From positions 1 through 8,604 of the forward strand of contig JBBRLG010000319.1 in the NCBI GenBank assembly GCA_038231495.1: a DNA stretch of 8,604 nucleotides. The letters run 5' to 3'. Below the pieces are notes generated by a model, which saw nothing but the letters and a program-made list of their open reading frames with translations, did no database searches and was not told the origin of the DNA. This DNA comes from JBBRLG01 sp038231495. Lineage in GTDB: Bacteria; Planctomycetota; Planctomycetia; Gemmatales; Gemmataceae. The stretch's first letter is position 1. Every line of letters begins with the position of its first letter. The translations under genes were made by a program, and so were the position numbers. Positions 1-5,480 of this stretch are shown here, in pieces.

Positions 1-164
1 AAAAGGCAAAGCGCGTACGCCCAGTCATCCTTGGCGGTCGATCCGTTCCAGGGCTTCGTGCAGGGCCAAAAGGTCGAGCGGATCGGGCAGCGCCGGGAAC
101 TGTGCCCGGCGGCGGCCGCGTCGCCGTGGGCGAGGTCGGACAGGATGCGGCTGATTTCGTTCAT
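1..164 (-). pseudogene. Remnant of a planctomycetal ECF sigma factor
   Basis: Reading leftwards from an ATG at 162-164 gives MNEISRILSDLAHGD, which matches the typical start of planctomycete ECF sigma factors (ILSxIxxGDxxAAEQLLP). A GAGGA Shine-Dalgarno lies about 6 nt before it. The reading frame then breaks. In the next frame comes DLLALHEALERI, the opening of sigma region 4, ending in a TGA at 25-27. Back in the first frame comes DDWAYALCLF, which resembles the end of the region-4 helix-turn-helix (usually ATADRxWAYARAWL). So the N-terminus, the start of region 4 and its end survive, while sigma region 2 and most of the helix-turn-helix are missing and the frame changes twice. I read this as a gene decayed by at least two internal deletions. 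It runs off the left edge, so any remaining C-terminus is outside the window. A non-functional product is inferred from the missing domains. Confidence 0.65.
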
Positions 165-232
165 CCGAAATCCTCGGCAGGTTCGCGTCCGCTTGGCTGT
201 TCATGCCCCCCTCCCCCAAGTTGCGAGGGGTG

Positions 233-1021
233 TCATTCGTCCCAGCCGACCACCACCTCTGTCCCCACCCCGACGCCCAGCCGCCGGGCGGCGTTTCCTC
301 CCGCGACCGCCACCTCGACCCGGCCCTCGCTCGAAAAGAGCGCGACCAACTCGCCCGCCGCCGCTTCGCCGTAGGTGCGCACCCACCGCGTCACCTGAGC
401 AGCACCGAGGAGTACCCGGCCGTGCGGCGGCACCTCCTTCATCCTATCGCGAGAAATGTCGGTGATGAGGTTGCCGAAGTGATCGACGAACACGACGTGT
501 CCACGGATCGACGTGGCGGTGCCGGTCGGCTCGCTCCGCGCCAGCCGCACCCAATCGGTGACGAACGACCCCAGGAGGTGCGGTTCCACCCCAAGGCTCA
601 GGCGGCCCGCGACCGGGGCGAAGATGTCGCGACCGTGAAACGTGTCGCTTACATCTTTCCGCCAGAAGTGCTTGTTTTCAAGCCGAATCACGACCGGCGG
701 CCGGCCGCGCTCGGGCAGATGCGTCCAGCACCCGTTGTCCGGCACGAGGAGCCGGCAACCGCCGATTTCCACGAAAAGCACGGCCCGTTCCGTGCCGACG
801 CCCGGATCGACGACGACGACGTGCAAGGCCGTTTCCGGAAAATACGGCAACGCGGCAGCCAGGAAGTACGCCGCGTGGTGCAAGTCCTGGGGCGGAATGT
901 CGTGGGTCAGATCGACAAGGTGTGCCGCCGGGTTTACCGAGAGCAGCACGCCTTTCATCGCGGCGACGTAGGGCGACGCGGTGCCGAAGTCGGTGGTCAG
1001 GGTCACGATCGGGCCGGCCAT
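233..1021 (-). CDS. SAM hydroxide adenosyltransferase (SAM hydrolase, DUF62 / chlorinase-fluorinase fold)
   Basis: This 262-aa protein belongs to the S-adenosylmethionine-dependent halogenase-like family whose common members use water or hydroxide to split SAM into adenosine and methionine in the cytoplasm. Family landmarks are visible in order: TLTTDFG near residue 7-13, DLTHDIPP at 37-44, VVVDPGVGT at 69-77, PDNG at 94-97, TFHGRDIFAP at 127-136, and the C-terminal barrel motif HVVFVDHFGNLITDI near 180. Asp72, Arg79 and His129 fit the Asp-Arg-His triad of the hydroxide transferases in order and spacing, and this triad is absent from true fluorinases, so a halogenase is unlikely. Length is normal for the family. 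The ATG at 1019-1021 starts the conserved N-terminus directly. The zinc-ribbon gene ends 4 bp upstream, so the two are probably co-transcribed. The physiological purpose of SAM hydrolysis in this family is not well settled. Confidence 0.93.
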   Translation of the reverse strand: MAGPIVTLTTDFGTASPYVAAMKGVLLSVNPAAHLVDLTHDIPPQDLHHAAYFLAAALPYFPETALHVVVVDPGVGTERAVLFVEIGGCRLLVPDNGCWTHLPERGRPPVVIRLENKHFWRKDVSDTFHGRDIFAPVAGRLSLGVEPHLLGSFVTDWVRLARSEPTGTATSIRGHVVFVDHFGNLITDISRDRMKEVPPHGRVLLGAAQVTRWVRTYGEAAAGELVALFSSEGRVEVAVAGGNAARRLGVGVGTEVVVGWDE

Positions 1022-1025
1022 GCGC

Positions 1026-1250
1026 TCACCACCACATCAAAGCCCAACCGACGGCAACGACCAGGCACAGGATCGCCAGGACGACAACCCATGTGGAGCG
1101 TTGCCGGCCCGGCGCGTCCTCTTGCGAAAGATAATTCTCGCAATACGGGCAGCGGACGGCATCCTCGTGAATGTCACGCCGGCAGTACGGACAGGGTTGC
1201 GTGGCGTCCTCGTCGTCGTCCCAATCGTCCTCGTCGTCGGTCCGGGGCAT
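1026..1250 (-). CDS. Small zinc-ribbon protein with one C-terminal membrane segment
   Basis: A 74-aa protein with three parts. Residues 3-16 are a very acidic stretch (DDEDDWDDDED). A CPYC-x11-CPYC knuckle pair at about 20-37 should bind one zinc ion. A hydrophobic segment of about 20 residues (VVVLAILCLVVAVGWALMWW) forms the extreme C-terminus, so the ribbon probably sits on the cytoplasmic face of a tail-anchored protein. Start choice is supported by an AGGAAG Shine-Dalgarno about 5 nt before the ATG at 1248-1250. The stop lies 4 bp before the SAM hydrolase start, which suggests one transcript. Proteins of this layout are frequent and uncharacterised in planctomycetes. I cannot assign a function. 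The palindromic repeat at 1286-1364 lies 36 bp upstream of the start. Confidence 0.8.
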   Translation of the reverse strand: MPRTDDEDDWDDDEDATQPCPYCRRDIHEDAVRCPYCENYLSQEDAPGRQRSTWVVVLAILCLVVAVGWALMWW

Positions 1251-1285
1251 GAGTGCTTCCTACAAACGCCTTCCTTAACGCAAAG

Positions 1286-1364
1286 TCAGGCGAGCCGGGA
1301 GCGTCAGCGACCGGAGTAAGGTCCCGCGATGTCCTCCGGTCGCTGACGCTCCCGACTCGCCTGA
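1286..1364. repeat. Palindromic repeat 1 (31-bp arms)
   Basis: The left arm at 1286-1316 and the right arm at 1334-1364 are reverse complements at 30 of 31 positions, separated by 17 nt. The core is GGGAGCGTCAGCGACCGGAG and its complement. Transcribed on either strand it would form a very stable hairpin. There is no T-tract, so it is not a classical terminator. It resembles the interspersed intergenic palindromes of Gemmata-like genomes. That identification is from memory of such genomes and not from a search. Confidence 0.85.
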
Positions 1365-1591
1365 AAATGTGCAACCCGACCCTTGCCAGCTGCTGTGCTC
1401 TGGCAGACGTGCTCCCGGCGTTTTGTGAAGCGTCCTCAGTGGCTGGACGCAAACCTTTCACCAGAAAACGCTTACACGGCAGAAACCTGCCCCGTACCAC
1501 CCTTGCCACACTTGACCCTTGCCATGAAAAAACCAAGGGGCGGTTGGGCACGCCGGCCAGTTGTAGCGAATACAGTCAACCGTCGATCTGG
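1365..1591. other. Gene-free spacer between the two palindromes
   Basis: No convincing coding sequence is seen on either strand in this stretch. The word CCCTTGCCA occurs three times (near 1380, 1500 and 1516), the last two only 16 bp apart, which looks like a small local duplication. The end of the stretch carries the left copy of the direct repeat that flanks palindrome 2. Otherwise I see nothing in it. Confidence 0.5.
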
Positions 1592-1687
1592 TAGTGTCTA
1601 TGTTTGGCATGCTCCTCGCTTACGCTTCGGGTTGGTATGCACACTAACCCGAAGCGTAAGCGAGGAGCACGCCAAACATAGACACTA
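1592..1687. repeat. Palindromic repeat 2 (45-bp arms), flanked by a 9-bp direct repeat
   Basis: Arms at 1592-1636 and 1643-1687 are reverse complements at 43 of 45 positions with a 6-nt loop. The outer ends read TAGTGTCTATGTTTGG and its complement, and the inner part carries CTCGCTTACGCTTCGGGTT. A copy of CGATCTGGT lies on each side (1584-1592 and 1692-1700). It fits a short target duplication if the element extends about 4 bp past the right arm. The palindrome sits at the end of a truncated amine-oxidase-like reading frame, as expected for an insertion into a gene. I recognise it as a type of palindrome common between Gemmataceae genes. No transposase is encoded. Confidence 0.8.
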
Positions 1688-1869
1688 GCGCCGATCTGGT
1701 CGCAATACTCGAACAATTCCACTCGCAACTTCCGCTGTCGGCCGGCCAGTTCCTTCAGCGGTTAGGAGACTCCCGGGCTGTTGAGCAAACGCCAGGCGGC
1801 GTCCGCGCCGGCAAAGCCGCCCCCGACGACGGCCAAGTCTACTTCGCACACCAAGGGGCGGCCATTCAC
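1688..1869 (-). pseudogene. N-terminal remnant of an FAD-dependent amine-oxidase-like gene
   Basis: Reading leftwards from a possible GTG at 1867-1869 gives a short leader, then CEVDLAVVGGGFAGADAAW, a Rossmann beta-alpha-beta FAD-binding start (GGGFAG fingerprint). An in-frame TAA follows at 1762-1764. The same frame then continues with KELAGRQRKLRVELFEYCDQIG, which fits the second Rossmann strand ending in the acidic ribose-binding residue of flavin amine oxidases (typically FExxxRIGGR). The frame is cut at the palindrome at 1687, and nothing resembling the rest of the roughly 400-residue family follows. I infer a gene inactivated by a stop codon and a large deletion or insertion. No good Shine-Dalgarno precedes the GTG, so the original start is uncertain. 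The MITE at 1899-2032 lies about 30 bp upstream. Confidence 0.6.
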
Positions 1870-1898
1870 GGAGGAATGGCCCACGGGCAAGATTTCTC

Positions 1899-2032
1899 GT
1901 AACCGTTCACTCCCCCCTTACGAAGGGGGGGTAGGGGGGGGGGAGGGAACGCCCGGACTGTCAAACTCAACCGTTCTTACCCCCCCCGCCCCCCCTTCGT
2001 AAGGGGGGGAGAAGTTGTCGGTGAACGGTTAC
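1899..2032. mobile_element. MITE copy A (134 bp, 12-bp terminal inverted repeats, IS66-like ends)
   Basis: The ends are GTAACCGTTCAC (1899-1910) and its exact complement (2021-2032). Just inside each end is a C7/G7 hairpin with a short TTACGAA-type loop (about 1911-1929 and 1986-2008), so the element is two stem-loops around a unique centre. It is flanked flush by an 8-bp direct repeat with one mismatch, GATTTCTC at 1891-1898 and AATTTCTC at 2033-2040. GTAA ends with an 8-bp duplication are features of IS66-family insertion sequences, so an IS66 transposase acting in trans is the likely mover (inference). No coding capacity is present. It lies 19 bp past the emfourin stop and may also end transcription there. 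A second, inverted copy is at 3962-4097. Confidence 0.85.
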
Positions 2033-2051
2033 AATTTCTCTTTCGCACGGA

Positions 2052-2354
2052 TCAGTTAAGGGTCTTCGGCCGGGCCTGTTTCTTCAAGAAGCCGAGCAGG
2101 GGCTTGGCACTTTTTGGAATGTTGGCGTCATCAAATGTCACCGAAATCTTTCGGTCGCCTTCTTCGATGGTGATCTCGTACTGGTGGAGATCGCGAGCGG
2201 CGTTCGACAGGAATTCACCCGACGCCGCGATCGCGCTCTGTTGAACGAGGCTTTCGAGTTCTTTTGCTTGTGCCGGCGCAAGCGCCGCGGTATCGAAGTC
2301 AGCCCCTTTGACCAGGCCAGCAAAACCGCCGGATTGCAGAAAACACAGCTTCAT
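2052..2354 (-). CDS. Emfourin-like protein inhibitor of M4 metallopeptidase
   Basis: A 100-aa protein beginning MKLCFLQSGGFAGL. The QSGGFxGL start, the following acidic loop, the L-x-x-x-x-AxELExLV helix at about 25-38 and the strand segment YEITIEEGDRKISVTFDD at 59-76 match the emfourin family. These small proteins bind and inhibit protealysin-like peptidases, and their gene is joined to the peptidase gene. Here the peptidase ends 25 bp upstream, on the same strand, so the pairing is the family's known operon layout. Start: ATG at 2352-2354, with an AGAGGG Shine-Dalgarno 6-7 nt before it. A longer upstream reading frame would overlap the peptidase gene and is not supported. There is no signal peptide, so it should act in the cytoplasm, where the peptidase is also expected. 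MITE copy A follows directly. Family assignment is by recognition of the motif plus context. Confidence 0.85.
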   Translation of the reverse strand: MKLCFLQSGGFAGLVKGADFDTAALAPAQAKELESLVQQSAIAASGEFLSNAARDLHQYEITIEEGDRKISVTFDDANIPKSAKPLLGFLKKQARPKTLN

Positions 2355-2379
2355 GATTTGCCCTCTTCTGGGGCGACGA

Positions 2380-3447
2380 TCAGACCGTGATGCCAACCTT
2401 TTTCCACGCCGCCTTGACCGCTTTCTTGGCAGCTGCTCCATAATTGGGGCCGCCGGCAATCTGGACGGTCAGTTTCGCACAGTCCACGAACTGGCTCGAC
2501 GTGGTGAGTTGCAGGAGCGCATCATACCAGATCCGGCCCGCCACGTCCCACGCCTTTCCCTTGAGGGCCTGGGCGGCCAGGACGAACGCCCGGTTGGGGA
2601 TGCCGGAGTTGATGTGGACCCCGCCATGGTCGCGGTTGCCGGTGTAAATCTTGGACATGTGTCCGGGTTGCGGGTCACTCCCCAGAACCGGATCGTTCGT
2701 GAACGCAGTGCCGGGGTGTTGCATGTCCCGGATCGCTCGCCGGGTGGGTGCGGGAATCAACACATCGGTCCCGATCAGCCAATTCGCCTTGGCGACCGTC
2801 TCCCCGTTCTTCCATTGCCGCACCAGGAGGCCGAACACGTCGGAAAAATGCTCATTCAGCGCTCCGGATTGCCCGGAGTAGGTCAAGTTACTGGTGAAGG
2901 ACGTGACGCCGTGAGTGAGTTCATGAGCGACCACGTCCAGCGATTGCGTGAACCGCTGAAAGGCGATCCCGTCGCCGTCGCCGTAGGCCATCTGCTGGCC
3001 GTTCCAGAACGCATTATTCATCGGGATGAAGTTCCCGGTGTCATCCACCTCGGCGACATGCACGGTCGAGGTCAGCGTCATGCCGTTGTCGTCAAGCGAG
3101 TTCCGCTGGAACAGCTGGTCGTAGAAGTCGTAAGTGTCCCCGGCGTTGTCATAGGCTTCGTTCACCGCCACGTCCGTTGACTTGGCCTGACCTTCCGATC
3201 GGACCAGTGTGCCGGGTAAGCGGTCGGTTTGCTTGGCATCGTAAACCAGGCGGTTCTTCTTTCGGTTGGGCGACATGGCGGCCATCAAGGTAGGCATCGC
3301 CTGGGTCATCTCGCGCATGGCCCGCATGGCGGCGCCGGCGGCCAGGTGGGCCATCGCCCGGGAGCGCACCGCCGGGTCGTCTGACTTGGCCATGTTCTCG
3401 GTGATGTACGGGGGAATAATGCACTGAATCGAGTTGTGGCGACACAT
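2380..3447 (-). CDS. Protealysin-like M4 metallopeptidase (thermolysin family)
   Basis: A 355-aa zinc endopeptidase. The N-terminus has no signal peptide and carries CIIPPYITENMA (residues 9-20), the short protealysin-type propeptide with its IPPY motif, in place of the long FTP-PepSY propeptide of secreted thermolysins. The catalytic domain follows from about residue 68. HELTH at 175-179 supplies zinc ligands His175 and His179 and catalytic Glu176. NEHFSD at 198-203 gives the third ligand Glu199. GGVHINSGIPNRAF at 275-288 holds the transition-state His278. All key residues are intact, so an active enzyme is expected after propeptide removal. Start at 3445-3447 has a GGAG Shine-Dalgarno 9 nt upstream. 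The emfourin-like inhibitor gene follows 25 bp downstream. The histidine phosphatase ends 58 bp upstream and may share the transcript. Protealysin-like enzymes are thought to act inside the cell or to leave by a non-Sec route, which is inference here. Confidence 0.95.
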   Translation of the reverse strand: MCRHNSIQCIIPPYITENMAKSDDPAVRSRAMAHLAAGAAMRAMREMTQAMPTLMAAMSPNRKKNRLVYDAKQTDRLPGTLVRSEGQAKSTDVAVNEAYDNAGDTYDFYDQLFQRNSLDDNGMTLTSTVHVAEVDDTGNFIPMNNAFWNGQQMAYGDGDGIAFQRFTQSLDVVAHELTHGVTSFTSNLTYSGQSGALNEHFSDVFGLLVRQWKNGETVAKANWLIGTDVLIPAPTRRAIRDMQHPGTAFTNDPVLGSDPQPGHMSKIYTGNRDHGGVHINSGIPNRAFVLAAQALKGKAWDVAGRIWYDALLQLTTSSQFVDCAKLTVQIAGGPNYGAAAKKAVKAAWKKVGITV

Positions 3448-3505
3448 TTGAGCTTACTCCAAGTGGGCAACACGAGGTTATGGTTATCTGATCATTCAGC
3501 TGATT

Positions 3506-3946
3506 TCACGCCGATGGGTTCCCATATTTCAGGCGAACCACGTTCGCCTTGCCCGGCTCGACCACCGTGACAACGAACAGGTTGTCGTGTCCACTGATCT
3601 CTGGCTCGGCGAACGGGGCGCCAAACGCGGCGATGATCTCAGGAACGGTATTGCTGTGCCCGGCGATCAGGATGACCCGCCGTTCGTCGGCCAGCACCTG
3701 TTGGACGAGTTGCGGCGTGCCAGGCGTCCCCCGGGGCGCAAGGCCCAGCTTGGCGGCGAGCGGTGCCACCGTTTGCTGCGTGCGCAGGGCTTCGGAGACG
3801 TAGATTGCGGCAATCCCCGCGTGTCCGACCACATGAATTAAGGTTTGAGCCCTCACGAGGCCAGCGACGTTCAGTGGCCAATGGAGCGGTGCAGGTTCCG
3901 GGGGCGTATCAATATCCGCGTGACGCAGTAGTATGATCGTTTTCAT
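3506..3946 (-). CDS. SixA / phosphoglycerate-mutase-like histidine phosphatase
   Basis: A 146-aa member of the histidine phosphatase superfamily, short like SixA. The phosphohistidine motif is LLRHAD at residues 6-11 (Arg8, nucleophile His9). SEALRTQQT at 51-59 supplies Glu52 and Arg55, and AGHSNTVPE at 95-103 supplies the second catalytic His97. SixA relatives remove phosphate from phosphohistidine on relay proteins, but other short members act on small phosphates, so the substrate is open. I chose the ATG at 3944-3946 because MKTIILLRHA is the canonical family start. The frame extends another 11 codons upstream, but these run into the MITE inserted at 3962. That MITE separates the gene from the promoter-like sequence at 4134-4161. 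The M4 peptidase follows 58 bp downstream. Confidence 0.9.
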   Translation of the reverse strand: MKTIILLRHADIDTPPEPAPLHWPLNVAGLVRAQTLIHVVGHAGIAAIYVSEALRTQQTVAPLAAKLGLAPRGTPGTPQLVQQVLADERRVILIAGHSNTVPEIIAAFGAPFAEPEISGHDNLFVVTVVEPGKANVVRLKYGNPSA

Positions 3947-3961
3947 GGGCTTCTTGGATTG

Positions 3962-4097
3962 GTAACCGTTCACCGGCAACTTCTCCCCCCCTTACGAAGG
4001 GGGGGTAGGGGGGGTTAAGAACGATTGCAGTACACGGTCATCGCGCTATCTCCACCCCCCCTACCCCCCCTTAGTAAGGGGGGGAGTGAACGGTTAC
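3962..4097. mobile_element. MITE copy B (136 bp), perfect 8-bp target duplication
   Basis: Same element as the copy at 1899-2032 but inverted. It has the same 12-bp ends GTAACCGTTCAC and complement, the same two C7/G7 hairpins, and a similar start to the centre (TTAAGAACG versus TAAGAACGG), while the rest of the centre differs. The flanks are a perfect 8-bp direct repeat TTGGATTG (3954-3961 and 4098-4105) lying flush against the ends, which proves the element borders. The undamaged duplication suggests a more recent insertion than copy A. It has entered the leader of the histidine phosphatase gene, 15 bp from its start codon. No open reading frame of its own. IS66-type mobilisation is inferred from the GTAA ends and the 8-bp duplication. 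Confidence 0.9.
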
Positions 4098-4133
4098 TTG
4101 GATTGTTCGATGGTATCCCGCTTGGCGAGCAAC

Positions 4134-4161
4134 ATTTTACCAAATTATTTGTTTAGTTCAA
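4134..4161 (-). promoter_or_regulatory. Sigma70-type promoter for the histidine phosphatase, now cut off by the MITE
   Basis: On the minus strand TTGAAC (4156-4161) is followed after 16 nt by TAAAAT (4134-4139), in an unusually AT-rich stretch. The -35 box overlaps the stop codon of the phosphatase gene upstream. Without the MITE and its duplication, transcription would start about 37 nt before the histidine phosphatase ATG. With it, the leader gains 144 nt including two strong hairpins. Promoter activity is inferred from sequence only. Confidence 0.6.
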
Positions 4162-4637
4162 TAGCCTGCAATCCACCGCTGCTGGTCGGGCGTTTCCGGC
4201 ACAGCGCAACCACGCGCCGTGCTTACCCGCAAGATGGCCGCCCCCCGCTCGACGCCGGAGAAGATTAACAAACAGATCGCGACTAATGCCGCGCGCCCGA
4301 TGCCTTGCCGGCAATGAACCGCAAGGTTCTTGCCGTGCGCGAGTAGCTCGGCGAGGGCGGTCACCAAATCCGCGAAGGCCGCCATCGACGACGGGACGCC
4401 CCGGTCGATGATCGGGAAGGATACGAACTCGATCCCGTTTGCCCGACACAACGCGCCTTCATCGGCCAAACGCAACTCATTGAGTTTGTCGGGCGTGAGG
4501 AGGGAGACAACGGCCTGCACGCCGGAGCGGTGCCAAGAATGAATTTCGTCGGCGAGCCAGTCGTCGCCGCGTGGGCGCGGCATGATTGCCAAACGGCCGA
4601 GCCACGGCCCTTCGATCCAATACAGGTCGGTTCGCAT
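4158..4637 (-). CDS. Dual-specificity / tyrosine-type protein phosphatase (Cys-based)
   Basis: A 159-aa single-domain phosphatase. The P-loop HCRQGIGR at residues 108-115 has nucleophile Cys109 and phosphate-binding Arg115. PIIDRGVPS at 75-83 offers Asp78 as the general acid loop. VVSLLTPDKLNEL at 43-55 is the usual strand and loop before it. Layout and length resemble CDKN3-like or bacterial dual-specificity phosphatases. The substrate cannot be told from sequence. Start: ATG at 4635-4637 with GGAGG 5 nt upstream (complement of 4643-4647). A longer in-frame extension to 4877 is Arg/Gly-rich, antisense-like and overlaps the carbonic anhydrase, so I reject it. Carbonic anhydrase ends 86 bp upstream in the same direction. 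The stop codon overlaps the -35 of the next promoter. Confidence 0.88.
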   Translation of the reverse strand: MRTDLYWIEGPWLGRLAIMPRPRGDDWLADEIHSWHRSGVQAVVSLLTPDKLNELRLADEGALCRANGIEFVSFPIIDRGVPSSMAAFADLVTALAELLAHGKNLAVHCRQGIGRAALVAICLLIFSGVERGAAILRVSTARGCAVPETPDQQRWIAGY

Positions 4638-4723
4638 GGCATCCTCCGTATCGAAACCGCGGACCACGACCGCGCATGGGCGTGTCCAATGAATTGACCC
4701 TGAGTATTCGCCGTGCCGTCTGG

Positions 4724-5380
4724 TCAGGGAGGGTTGGCGAACGCCGCCTGCACCGCCGCCTCGTACCGCGCGGCCACGTCCGCCGTAGCCGCCACGCCAA
4801 GGCCGAGGTCTCGCAGCTGCCCGTCGCCCAGGCCGTAAATCCAACCGTGGACCGACACCGGCTGGCCACGGCCCCACGCCTCTTGAACGACGGTCGTTTG
4901 GCAGACGTTCACCACCTGTTCGATGACGTTCAACTCACACAGGCGGTCGTGCCGCCGGGCCTCGTCCGGTAAGGCGTCGAGTTGAGCCTTGTGCTTGCCG
5001 CGCACGTCTTGGACGTGCCGCAGCCAGTTGTCGATCAGGCCGAGCCGGTCGTTGCGCAGCGCCGCCCGCACACCGCCGCAGCCGTAATGGCCGCAGACGA
5101 TGATGTGGCGAACACGGAGCACGTCCACCGCGAACTGGATGACCGATAGGCAGTTGAGGTCAGCGTGGACGACGATGTTGGCCACGTTGCGGTGGACGAA
5201 CATCTCGCCGGGTTGCAGGCCGACGATTTGGTTGGCGGGCACCCGGCTGTCGGAACAGCCGATCCAGAGGTGCGCCGGTGCCTGCTGGCGTGACAGCCGG
5301 CGGAAAAAGTCCGGCTCCCGCCGCGTCATCTCGGCCGCCCACGCCCGGTTGTTTTCTAACAGTTCGGCGAGGTCGTTCAT
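4724..5380 (-). CDS. can: Beta-class carbonic anhydrase
   Basis: A 218-aa cytoplasmic zinc enzyme that interconverts carbon dioxide and bicarbonate, supplying bicarbonate to carboxylases. The ligand motifs are complete: CSDSR at 42-46 (Cys42, and the Asp44-Arg46 dyad) and HYGCGG at 98-103 (His98, Cys101). The same numbering is found in Escherichia coli Can. Further signatures are GEMFVHRNVAN at 58-68 and VHGWIYGLGDGQL at about 178-190. Length and N-terminus are typical. The ATG at 5378-5380 has a GAGGTG Shine-Dalgarno a few nt upstream. It lies divergent from the acyl-CoA synthetase across a palindromic intergenic region. A minus-strand promoter-like pair is noted at 5452-5480. The gene symbol reflects similarity to E. 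coli Can, and orthology is not proven. Confidence 0.95.
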   Translation of the reverse strand: MNDLAELLENNRAWAAEMTRREPDFFRRLSRQQAPAHLWIGCSDSRVPANQIVGLQPGEMFVHRNVANIVVHADLNCLSVIQFAVDVLRVRHIIVCGHYGCGGVRAALRNDRLGLIDNWLRHVQDVRGKHKAQLDALPDEARRHDRLCELNVIEQVVNVCQTTVVQEAWGRGQPVSVHGWIYGLGDGQLRDLGLGVAATADVAARYEAAVQAAFANPP

Positions 5381-5451
5381 GTCACCTCAGCTATGGCAAT
5401 GGGTCCGGCTTCCAGCTTGCTGCGCCGCGCAGTCCCCAGCGCAGCCCGACT

Positions 5452-5480
5452 TGTATACCGGCCGCGGGGGAAAGTGGCAC
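5452..5480 (-). promoter_or_regulatory. Candidate promoter for carbonic anhydrase
   Basis: On the minus strand GTGCCA (5475-5480, 4 of 6 to TTGACA) is followed after exactly 17 nt by TATACA (5452-5457, 4 of 6 to TATAAT). The -35 box is the left end of the palindrome at 5476-5530. It would give a leader of about 65 nt before the carbonic anhydrase start. Weak by itself, but supported by the mirror-image arrangement on the other side. Confidence 0.4.

Noticed and set aside
233..1021. Possible SAM-dependent fluorinase or chlorinase
   Set aside because: The Asp72-Arg79-His129 triad is that of hydroxide adenosyltransferases, and no halometabolite genes are nearby.
203..1252. A 349-codon plus-strand frame opposite the SAM hydrolase and zinc-ribbon genes
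   Set aside because: It has low-complexity Arg/Pro/His composition and no motif, while both minus-strand genes have intact family signatures.
1174..1551. A 125-codon minus-strand frame overlapping the zinc-ribbon gene and palindrome 1
   Set aside because: Its sequence is translated palindrome plus an off-frame read of the zinc-ribbon gene. No protein family was recognised.
1533..1861. Shared 11-mers CCAAGGGGCGG (1533, 1851) and GCCGGCCAGTT (1554, 1741)
   Set aside because: The pairs are not collinear and no longer match surrounds them, so a duplication is not supported.
2308..3180. A 290-codon plus-strand frame opposite the M4 peptidase
   Set aside because: It is an antisense shadow of a gene with complete catalytic motifs and has no domain of its own.
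4638..4877. An 80-residue N-terminal extension of the dual-specificity phosphatase
   Set aside because: It overlaps the carbonic anhydrase in another frame, has Arg/Gly-rich shadow composition, and a GGAGG site fixes the start at 4637.
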